7,252 bases of DNA from Actinomycetes bacterium (GTDB taxonomy: Bacteria > Actinomycetota > Acidimicrobiia > Acidimicrobiales > CADCSY01), in assembly GCA_025464025.1 (NCBI GenBank), contig JAODBP010000206.1:1-7252 (forward strand), written 5' to 3'. Of the stretch, positions 1-5,347 are shown piece by piece; position 1 is the stretch's first letter; every line of letters starts with the position of its first letter. The notes below the pieces were generated by a model. The model saw only the letters and a list, made by a program, of their open reading frames with translations. It was not told the DNA's origin and did no database searches. The position numbers and the translations under genes were made by a program.

Positions 1-2
1 TC

Positions 3-845
3 CTCGGCTACGAGGACGAGCCCTACCTCCGCATCGGCCGGGACGGGGTGTTCGAGAACCGTCGCTCCCCCGCCACCTACCTCAACGCCACCCGGACCGG
101 CGGCGAGCAGCCCCCGGCCGACGCCACCGCCGACGCCACGCCCCGGTGGGTCCGGATCGGCGACGGGCCCACCGCCAGGTGGCACGACCACCGCCTGCAC
201 TGGATGACGGTCGCCCCGCCGGCCGTCCAGCAGGCCCCCCACGAGCGCCACCGCGTGGCGCAGTGGGCCATCCCCGTGCGCGACGGCGGCCGGACGCTCC
301 AGATCCGCGGCGACATCGTCTACGTGCCGGGGCCGCCGGTGTGGCCGTGGCTGCTCCTGGCCGCCGGCTTGGTCGTCGCCGTCGTCCTCGCCACCCGCCG
401 GGTCGGCATGCGCGTCGTGCTGCTCGTGGCCGTGCTGGTGCTCGTCGCCGCCGACGTGACGCGGGTGGCCGGCCTCTCCCTGGTGGTCGCCGGCTCGGCC
501 GCCGACCGGCTCCGGCAGGCGGCCAACGTCGGCACCGTCGACCTCGTCGGCTGGGGGCTCGGCCTGGCCGCCGCCGGGCGCCTCCTCGGCCGCAAGCCTG
601 ACGGCCGCATCGCCGCCGGCCTCGCCGGCCTCGTCCTCGCCATCGTCGGCGGCCTGCTCGAGTGGGGCGACCTCGGGCGCTCGCAGCTCGCCGTAGCCAC
701 CCCGACCGGCCTGGCCCGGGCCTGCATCGTGCTCGTCGCCGGCCTCGGGCTCGGCATCGCCGGCGCCGTGCTCTGGGACGCGTACCACCCTCGAGGCCGG
801 CCCCGACGTCCGGTCAGGCCGGAAGCGACAGCAGCAGGGCGTTGA
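3..845 (+). CDS. Multi-pass membrane protein of unknown function (5' end outside window)
   Basis: The reading frame is open from the first bases (LGYEDEPYLRIGRDGVFENR...), so the gene begins upstream; a GTG at 48 lies inside this stretch and is unlikely to be the true start. Seen: about 110 residues of soluble sequence with little hydrophobicity, including a His-rich patch RWHDHRLHWM (about 177-206) and the motif ENRRSPATYLN. Then come about five hydrophobic segments (about 345-395, 410-485, 530-585, 605-665, 705-770) and a basic, Pro/Arg-rich tail ending at TGA 843-845. I recall similar actinobacterial proteins annotated only as hypothetical, with an exported domain followed by membrane helices; this is memory, not a search. 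By inference the soluble part is extracytoplasmic and followed by a membrane anchor. The histidines could bind metal, but nothing here proves it. The 3' end overlaps the convergent ligase gene by 32 bases, with no room for a separate terminator. Confidence 0.8.
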   Translation, partial: LGYEDEPYLRIGRDGVFENRRSPATYLNATRTGGEQPPADATADATPRWVRIGDGPTARWHDHRLHWMTVAPPAVQQAPHERHRVAQWAIPVRDGGRTLQIRGDIVYVPGPPVWPWLLLAAGLVVAVVLATRRVGMRVVLLVAVLVLVAADVTRVAGLSLVVAGSAADRLRQAANVGTVDLVGWGLGLAAAGRLLGRKPDGRIAAGLAGLVLAIVGGLLEWGDLGRSQLAVATPTGLARACIVLVAGLGLGIAGAVLWDAYHPRGRPRRPVRPEATAAGR

Positions 846-1476
846 CGATCTGGGCGGTGTCGACGTCGAGCCCGGTGGCCACGTCGGCGAGCTGGGCGAT
901 GCCGTAGGCCCGCTCGAGATCGTCGACGGCGAGGAGGCCGAGGAGCGGCACCGGGTCCCACGCCCGGTGCACGACGCACTGGAACCGGGCGCCTTCGCGG
1001 GTGCGGCGCTGGGAGATGCCGACCAGCTTGCGGTGTCCGACGCTCACCTCGCCGGCGCCCATCGCCGCGAAGCAGATCCGACGCGACCAGGGGCTCTCGA
1101 CCGGGCGACCGGTGAACACCTGGGCATCGACGCCGAAGTGGCGGGCGGCGTTGGCCCACGCCCACCCGAGCCAGTGGAACGCGACGGAGACGTCCTCCTG
1201 CCAGAGCGGGTCGTCGCGCGAGATCGTCACGTCGACCCAGGTCGACCGACCGGGCAGGAGGAGCACGGCACCACCGCCGCTGCGCCGGCGCACGACCTCG
1301 ACGCCGGTGGCGCTCACCGCCGCCGGGTCGGCGTCCGACTCCCGCTGGGTGCTGCCCAGCACGAGCGCGGCGTGCCCGACCTCGAGCACCTCGAGCCGCC
1401 GGCCCGGGCCCGGGTCGAGGTCGCGGCCGTGCAGCTCGGCGGCCGACCCGACGCGGTGCTCCACCGACCAGGTCAT
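814..1476 (-). CDS. Lipoate-protein ligase A-family protein (biotin/lipoate A/B ligase fold)
   Basis: 220 residues, ATG start at 1476, TGA at 816-814. The family moves lipoyl or octanoyl groups onto the lipoyl-domain lysine of 2-oxoacid dehydrogenases and glycine cleavage H protein in the cytoplasm. Seen: the family signature RRRSGGGAV at residues 63-71 (substrate/adenylate loop), ICFAAMGAGEV at about 134-144, and RKLVGISQRR at about 149-158, whose K150 matches the invariant lysine of LplA/LipM-type enzymes. The length is well below E. coli LplA (about 340) because no C-terminal accessory domain follows. It could therefore be an adenylating ligase that needs a partner, an octanoyl/lipoyl transferase, or a paralogue; C135 and C167 are cysteines to consider if a thioester mechanism applies. 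The start lies 7 bases after the HNH stop with only a weak GGA before it, so it is probably co-transcribed and translationally coupled as the last gene of the minus-strand operon. Confidence 0.87.
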   Translation of the reverse strand: MTWSVEHRVGSAAELHGRDLDPGPGRRLEVLEVGHAALVLGSTQRESDADPAAVSATGVEVVRRRSGGGAVLLLPGRSTWVDVTISRDDPLWQEDVSVAFHWLGWAWANAARHFGVDAQVFTGRPVESPWSRRICFAAMGAGEVSVGHRKLVGISQRRTREGARFQCVVHRAWDPVPLLGLLAVDDLERAYGIAQLADVATGLDVDTAQIVNALLLSLPA

Positions 1477-1483
1477 CGGTCCG

Positions 1484-1990
1484 TCAAGCGGACAAGGCGG
1501 TCTGCAGGTAGGGCTCCCACGCGCTGGGCACCGTACCGGCCGCCACGGTGACCCACGTCAGCTCCCGCGGCACGGACGGTCGGTGGTGCAGCGCCATCCG
1601 GGTCTCGGACAGCAGGTGGTCGCGCTTGCGGGTGTTGCACGAGCGGCAGGCGGCGACGACGTTCTCCCACACGTGCAGGCCGCCCCGGCTGCGCGGCACG
1701 ACGTGGTCGATGCTCTCGGCCGGCGCCGAGCAGTACTGGCAGCGTCCGCCGTCGCGGACGAAGATCGCCCGCCGGTTGAGCGGGGCCCGGCGCCGCACCG
1801 GCACCCGCACGTAGGTCGTGAGCCGCACCACCGACGGCACGGTGACGGTGAGGCGGGCCGAGTGCATCCGCTCCCCCGAGTCGTGCACCACCTCGGCCTT
1901 GTCCCCGAGCACCAGCACGACCGCTCGCCGCGCCGAGACGACGCAGAGCGGTTCGTAGGTGGCGTTCAGGACCAGGGCCGACGCGCTCAT
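1484..1990 (-). CDS. Small HNH endonuclease-family protein
   Basis: 168 residues from ATG 1990-1988 to TGA 1486-1484. Seen: an N-terminal region (about 1-70, SALVLNATYEPLCVVSARRA) followed by a compact HNH motif. It has zinc-binding pairs C84-x2-C87 (GRCQYC) and C115-x2-C118 (CRSCN), the catalytic-type His in IDHVVPRSRGG (H96), and Asn in WEN (N110) and CN (N119). All expected HNH residues are present, so the protein looks intact. HNH domains cut or nick nucleic acid using one metal ion; the substrate of this solo actinobacterial family is not established as far as I know. There is no methylase, helicase or toxin/antitoxin partner next to it. The frame stays open far upstream of this ATG by chance. 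I chose 1990 because homologue-like sequence begins there and the ATGA overlaps the stop of the upstream small gene, the usual sign of coupled translation. Confidence 0.88.
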   Translation of the reverse strand: MSASALVLNATYEPLCVVSARRAVVLVLGDKAEVVHDSGERMHSARLTVTVPSVVRLTTYVRVPVRRRAPLNRRAIFVRDGGRCQYCSAPAESIDHVVPRSRGGLHVWENVVAACRSCNTRKRDHLLSETRMALHHRPSVPRELTWVTVAAGTVPSAWEPYLQTALSA

Positions 1991-2280
1991 CTGCGAGCAA
2001 GCCCCCCGGTGGCTCGGGGGTACTCGCGGCACCAGCGCAGGTAGGCGACCAGGTCGGCGGCGATCGGTGGCTGCTGGCCGGTGTCCCCGTAGGCCGTCTG
2101 CATGCGGAAGCGGAGGTAGCCGGGGTCGGGCACCGGCAGGAACGGGCGCCGCCGCCACCAGCCGGGCCGCGCCAGCCTCAACGATTGTCGGGCGGCCGTC
2201 CCCCAGAGCGAGGGGCGCCGCACCACGGCCCAGGCCGCAGGGACCCAGCCTCGTCGCACGACGCCGAGGGTACCTGGCAC
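1987..2280 (-). CDS. Conserved-looking small basic protein of unknown function
   Basis: 97 codons from GTG 2280-2278 to TGA 1989-1987. I cannot assign a function. Seen: a basic, Trp/Arg-rich protein without signal peptide or clear membrane helix. Likely conserved blocks are RRPSLWGTAARQ (about 21-32), PGWWRRRPFLPVPDPGYLRF (about 39-58), TAYG (62-65) and VAYLRWCREYPR (about 78-89). I remember proteins with the same WWRRRPFLP...YLRFR...YLRWCREWP layout in other high-GC actinobacteria, always unnamed. The first GTG directly abuts the ROK stop (TGAGTG). A second in-frame GTG at 2259-2257 (codon 8) would start VRRGWVPAAW and is preceded by a TACCCT hexamer, so the start is uncertain by 7 codons. 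The stop overlaps the HNH start in an ATGA. Position between ROK and HNH, with no spacing, supports it being real and co-expressed. One cysteine (C84) is present. Confidence 0.78.
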   Translation of the reverse strand: MPGTLGVVRRGWVPAAWAVVRRPSLWGTAARQSLRLARPGWWRRRPFLPVPDPGYLRFRMQTAYGDTGQQPPIAADLVAYLRWCREYPRATGGLARR

Positions 2281-3144
2281 TCACGCACGGTGAGGGCGCA
2301 GCGTCCGCCCGCCCTGCCCCTCCCAGCCGATCGCCGCGGCACCGACGAGGGGGGCGTCGTGGCCGAGCGCAGCCGGAACGACACGAGCGCCGGCGCTGAA
2401 CGTGAGCCGGGCTCGGGCGTCGAGCTCGGCCTGGGCGGCGGCGAAGAACGGTTCGCCCCAACCGAGGGCCACCGAGCCGGCGACGACGGCGAGGCGGAGG
2501 TCGAGCAGGTTGGCCACCGACGCCACGGCCCGGCCCACGAGCGTGCCCGCCGCCTCGACCTCGGCCGGCGTGGCCGCCGCCGCCGGTCGACCGGTCGCCT
2601 CGGCGATCGCCGTCCCCGAGACCTCGGCCTCCAGGCAGCCCCGTCCGCCGCACCGGCACGGCCGACCGTCCGGCCGGACCACCACGTGCCCGACGTGGCC
2701 GGCGTTGCCGGCGAGGAGCCGGCCGTCGAGCACGACGCCACCGCCCACGCCGGTGGCCACGACCATGCCGAGGAAGTGCTGCTCGCCCGCCGCCGCTCCA
2801 TGCCACCCCTCGGCCAGGGCGATGGCGTGGGCGTCGTTGGCCACGAAGGCCGGGACGTCGAACCGCTCGGCGAGGCGGGCGGCGAGCGGGAAGCCCCGCC
2901 ACGCCGGGATGTGGAGGGGCGACACGAGCGGGCCGGCGATCGGCCCGCCGCAACCGACCCCGACGACGACCTCGTCGCCGGACCGCACCTCGTCGAGCAG
3001 CTCGACGACCTCGGCCCACAGCACCTCGGGGTCGAGGGTGGCCGGCGTGGGTCGGCGCGACCGGCGCACGATCCCACCCTCCTCGTCCACCACGGCGGCG
3101 GCGAGCTTGGTGCCACCGATGTCGAGCGCTGCCGCGTGTCGCAC
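2281..3144 (-). CDS. ROK-family sugar kinase (glucokinase-like)
   Basis: 287 residues, GTG start at 3144-3142, TGA at 2283-2281. ROK kinases transfer phosphate from ATP (or polyphosphate in some) to glucose or another hexose in the cytoplasm. Seen: phosphate-1 motif DIGGTK (8-13), GVGCGGPI (62-69), catalytic-base region VANDAHAIALAE with D104 (101-112), ATGVGGGVV phosphate loop (130-138), zinc signature CRCGGRGCLE (163-172, C163, C165, C170) with H153, and a C-terminal adenosine-type region near VAGSVALGW (221-229). There is no N-terminal helix-turn-helix, so it is an enzyme rather than a ROK repressor. The usual GExGH sugar-binding motif reads GHVGH (149-153), so the Glu is replaced by His and the sugar specificity cannot be read with confidence. 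It is the first gene of the minus operon and diverges from moxR over 28 bases. No Shine-Dalgarno is seen; a -10-like TAGCTT sits 6 bases before GTG, suggesting leaderless expression. Confidence 0.9.
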   Translation of the reverse strand: MRHAAALDIGGTKLAAAVVDEEGGIVRRSRRPTPATLDPEVLWAEVVELLDEVRSGDEVVVGVGCGGPIAGPLVSPLHIPAWRGFPLAARLAERFDVPAFVANDAHAIALAEGWHGAAAGEQHFLGMVVATGVGGGVVLDGRLLAGNAGHVGHVVVRPDGRPCRCGGRGCLEAEVSGTAIAEATGRPAAAATPAEVEAAGTLVGRAVASVANLLDLRLAVVAGSVALGWGEPFFAAAQAELDARARLTFSAGARVVPAALGHDAPLVGAAAIGWEGQGGRTLRPHRA

Positions 3145-3156
3145 AGGGGGAAGCTA
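3145..3156 (-). promoter_or_regulatory. Putative leaderless promoter of the ROK operon
   Basis: On the minus strand the hexamer TAGCTT (3156-3151) fits the actinobacterial -10 consensus TANNNT. It is followed by exactly 6 bases (CCCCCT) and then the GTG start, so transcription would begin at or near the first base of the start codon. No Shine-Dalgarno lies in this space. A -35 element would fall inside the start of moxR; only a poor candidate (TGACCA, 3179-3174) is seen. Confidence 0.5.
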
Positions 3157-3160
3157 TGCG

Positions 3161-3172
3161 TAGGCTCCTGCG
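3161..3172 (+). promoter_or_regulatory. Putative leaderless promoter of the moxR operon
   Basis: The hexamer TAGGCT (3161-3166) fits TANNNT and ends 6 bases before GTG 3173, the mirror image of the ROK side. An in-frame TAG at 3161-3163 blocks any earlier start in this frame, so 3173 is the first possible initiation codon. No ribosome binding site precedes it. No convincing -35 is seen in the 3136-3143 region, which is ROK coding sequence. Confidence 0.5.
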
Positions 3173-4144
3173 GTGGTCACAGGAGGCGCCGCCAGCACGC
3201 CCGAGTCGTTCGCCGAGCTGTTCGGCACCATCGCCGACAACGTGGCGCGCGTGGTGCAGGGCAAGCCGGAGGTGATCGAGCTCACCCTGCTGTGCATGGT
3301 CGCCGAGGGCCACCTCCTCATCGAGGACGTACCGGGCGTCGGCAAGACCAGCCTGGCCAAGGCCGTCGCCGCGTCGATCGACTGCCAGTGGACCCGCATC
3401 CAGTTCACGCCCGACCTCCTGCCGTCCGACGTCGTCGGGGTCACGATCTGGAACCGGGGCACCAACGAGTTCGAGTTCCGGCCCGGCGTGGTCTTCTCCA
3501 ACCTCGTGCTCGGCGACGAGATCAACCGGGCCTCGCCGAAGACCCAGTCGGCCCTGCTCGAGGCCATGGAGGAGCGCCAGGTCACCGTCGACGGCCACAC
3601 CCACGTGCTCGAACCGCCGTTCATGGTCATGGCCACGCAGAACCCGGTGGAGCACGAGGGCACCTACCCGCTGCCCGAGAGCCAGCTCGACCGCTTCCTC
3701 ATGCGCCTGGCGGTCGGCTACCCGCAGCGGGAGGCCGAGCTCGAGATCCTCGACACCCACAGCGGCGGCACCCCGATCGACGACCTGGTGCCGGTCGCCA
3801 CGGTCAAGGACGTCACGGCGATGGCCAACTGGGCCCGCGAGATCCACGTCGCCCCGGCCCTCAAGGGCTACCTCGTCGACCTGGCCGAGACGACGCGGCG
3901 GCACCCGGCCCTCGCCCTCGGCATGTCGCCCCGGGCCACGCTGGCCATGCAGAAGGCGGCCCGGGCCCGGGCCGCGGCCAGCGGGCGCGAGTACGTCGTG
4001 CCCGACGACATCAAGGCACTGGCCCAGGCCGTGCTGGCCCACCGCCTGGTGCCGACCCCGGAGGCGGCGATGCAGGGCGTCGACACCGCCGAGGTCGTCG
4101 ACGACGTCCTGCGCCACGTGCCGGTGCCGCGGGGCGGCAAGTAG
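3173..4144 (+). CDS. moxR: MoxR-family AAA+ ATPase
   Basis: 323 residues, GTG start, TAG stop at 4142-4144; length is typical of the family. Seen: Walker A EDVPGVGKTS (51-60, K58), Walker B LVLGDEINRA (111-120, D115/E116), sensor 1 ATQNPVEHEG (154-163, N157), the LDRF arginine-finger region (172-175, R174), and sensor 2 GMSPRATLAMQ (250-260, R254) in the C-terminal lid. There is no signal peptide or membrane helix, so it is cytoplasmic. MoxR proteins are chaperone-like ATPases that work on or with proteins carrying a von Willebrand A-like domain. Here the neighbours are a DUF58 protein and a membrane transglutaminase, the arrangement also known from other bacteria such as the Pseudomonas tgpA cluster. 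It is the first gene of the plus operon, followed by a 24-base gap. The start has no ribosome binding site and is probably leaderless. A perfect AGGAGG at 3181-3186 lies inside the gene just after the start. Confidence 0.93.
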   Translation: MVTGGAASTPESFAELFGTIADNVARVVQGKPEVIELTLLCMVAEGHLLIEDVPGVGKTSLAKAVAASIDCQWTRIQFTPDLLPSDVVGVTIWNRGTNEFEFRPGVVFSNLVLGDEINRASPKTQSALLEAMEERQVTVDGHTHVLEPPFMVMATQNPVEHEGTYPLPESQLDRFLMRLAVGYPQREAELEILDTHSGGTPIDDLVPVATVKDVTAMANWAREIHVAPALKGYLVDLAETTRRHPALALGMSPRATLAMQKAARARAAASGREYVVPDDIKALAQAVLAHRLVPTPEAAMQGVDTAEVVDDVLRHVPVPRGGK

Positions 4145-4168
4145 CACGCGCCGGATGGCGACCCCCCG

Positions 4169-5347
4169 ATGCTGACGACCCAGGGCTGGCTGGTCGCCAT
4201 CACGTCGATGGCGCTGGTCGCCGCCGGGCGCCTCTTCGGGATCTTCGAGCTCTACCTGCTGGGCGCCGGCGGCGCCGCCCTCGTCATCGCCGCCGCCGTC
4301 TCGGTCGGTCGCACCCGGCTGCGCCTCGACGTGACCCGCGAGCTCCACCCGCCGCGCGTGCACGTGGGTGGCCCGAGCCGGGTCGAGCTGCGGGTGGCCA
4401 ACCGCGCCGCCCGGCGCTCGCCGCTGCTCACCCTGCGCGACCCCGTGGGCGACGGGCGCAGCGCCTCGGTCGTGGTCGCCCCCCTCGGCTCGGGCGAGAC
4501 GGTCCGGGCCACCTACCGGCTGCCCACCGACCGCCGCGGCATCCTGCGGGTCGGCCCCCTGGCCGTCGAGGTGAGCGACCCGTTCGGGCTCGCCTCGGCC
4601 TCGACCCGGGGCGCACCGGTCACCGAGCTCACGGTGTGGCCGGCCATCGACGAGATCTCGTCGCTCCCCCACACGATGGGTGACGACCCCCACGGTGGTG
4701 CCGACCACCCCAACACCCTGACGGCGGCCGGCGAGGACTTCTACGCCCTGCGGGCCTACGAGCTCGGCGACGACCTGCGCCACGTCCACTGGAAGTCGAG
4801 CGCCCGGCGCGACGAGCTCATGGTGCGCCAGGACGAGATGCCGTGGCAGGGGCGGGCCACCGTGCTGCTCGACACGCGGGCCGACGCCCACACGCCCGAG
4901 ACGTTCGAGCGGGCCGTCTCGGCCGCCGCCTCGATCGTGGTGGCGTGCAGCCGGCGGCGGTTCCTGCTCCGCCTCGTGACCACCGGCGGCGACGACAGCG
5001 GCTCGGGCGCCGGCGCCGCCCACGTCGAGCAGATCCTCGAGCGCCTCGCCACCGTCGCCACCGACCGGTCCGGGCACCTGGCCGGGGCGGCGACCGCCCT
5101 CCGCCGAGCCGGTGCGGTCGGCGGCGCCCTCACCGTCCTGCTCGGCGGCCGAGGCGAGGACGCCGAGGTCGTGGCCCGCCTCCGGCGCTCGTTCTCGCAC
5201 TGCACGGCGCTCACGTTCCGCGAGGTGCCCGGCATGGGCGGCGGAGCCGGGCTCCACGTCGTCGACGACGACCACCCCTTCCCCGACGTCTGGCGCATGG
5301 CCCTCCGCCGGCGCGGCGCGGCGGCGGTGCGCACGGTGCGCACGTGA
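4169..5347 (+). CDS. DUF58 domain membrane protein (MoxR partner)
   Basis: 392 residues, ATG 4169, TGA 5345-5347. Seen: one long or two short N-terminal hydrophobic segments (about 5-46), a beta-rich middle (about 50-160) resembling the usual extracellular or peripheral region of DUF58 proteins, and the DUF58 signature at about 188-222 with GEDFYALRAYELGDDLR, HWKSSAR and MVRQDE. A degenerate von Willebrand A-like alpha/beta region follows from about 229 (TVLLDTRAD, D235), without a full metal-binding DxSxS. The C-terminal part is Gly/Asp-rich. The family is thought to receive MoxR activity and support assembly of an envelope protein; the direct reaction is unknown. It starts 24 bases after moxR with only a weak GGATGG at 4153-4158, and its stop overlaps the transglutaminase start as GTGA. 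The final residues VRTVRT come from a 9-base tandem repeat. Confidence 0.92.
   Translation: MLTTQGWLVAITSMALVAAGRLFGIFELYLLGAGGAALVIAAAVSVGRTRLRLDVTRELHPPRVHVGGPSRVELRVANRAARRSPLLTLRDPVGDGRSASVVVAPLGSGETVRATYRLPTDRRGILRVGPLAVEVSDPFGLASASTRGAPVTELTVWPAIDEISSLPHTMGDDPHGGADHPNTLTAAGEDFYALRAYELGDDLRHVHWKSSARRDELMVRQDEMPWQGRATVLLDTRADAHTPETFERAVSAAASIVVACSRRRFLLRLVTTGGDDSGSGAGAAHVEQILERLATVATDRSGHLAGAATALRRAGAVGGALTVLLGGRGEDAEVVARLRRSFSHCTALTFREVPGMGGGAGLHVVDDDHPFPDVWRMALRRRGAAAVRTVRT
5326..5343 (+). repeat. Tandem palindromic 9-mer GGTGCGCAC x2, possible start-site hairpin
   Basis: Two perfect copies of GGTGCGCAC (5326-5334 and 5335-5343) lie head to tail directly before the GTG of the transglutaminase gene. 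Each holds the 8-base palindrome GTGCGCAC. In RNA, GUGCGC (5327-5332) can pair with GCGCAC (5338-5343) across a 5-base loop, covering the place where a ribosome binding site would be. Inference: this could favour translation coupled to the upstream gene, or serve as a protein site; it could also be a chance slippage duplication. Confidence 0.55.

Noticed and set aside
797..822. CCGGCC/GGCCGG inverted repeat near the end of the membrane-protein gene as a terminator.
   Set aside because: It has only 6 paired bases with a 14-base loop and no T-tract on either strand, and such pairs are expected by chance in GC-rich coding DNA.
3156..3163. ATG at 3156 as a moxR start.
   Set aside because: It is not in the moxR frame, which has a TAG at 3161-3163, so GTG 3173 is the first available start.
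3181..3186. Perfect Shine-Dalgarno AGGAGG, suggesting a moxR start further downstream.
   Set aside because: No in-frame ATG, GTG or TTG follows at a usable spacing, and family proteins need the residues encoded just after it. It is best read as coding sequence (codons 3-5).
2185..4683. A plus-strand frame open for over 800 codons across the ROK, moxR and DUF58 genes.
   Set aside because: It is Arg/Pro/Gly-rich, low in complexity and without any motif. The known genes in other frames explain the coding signal.
1484..5275. A minus-strand frame open for over 1200 codons that runs through the antisense of DUF58 and moxR and ends in the HNH gene.
   Set aside because: Only the last 168 codons look like a protein. 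The rest is Gly/Arg/His/Val-rich antisense translation typical of very GC-rich DNA, and it overlaps well-supported genes on both strands.
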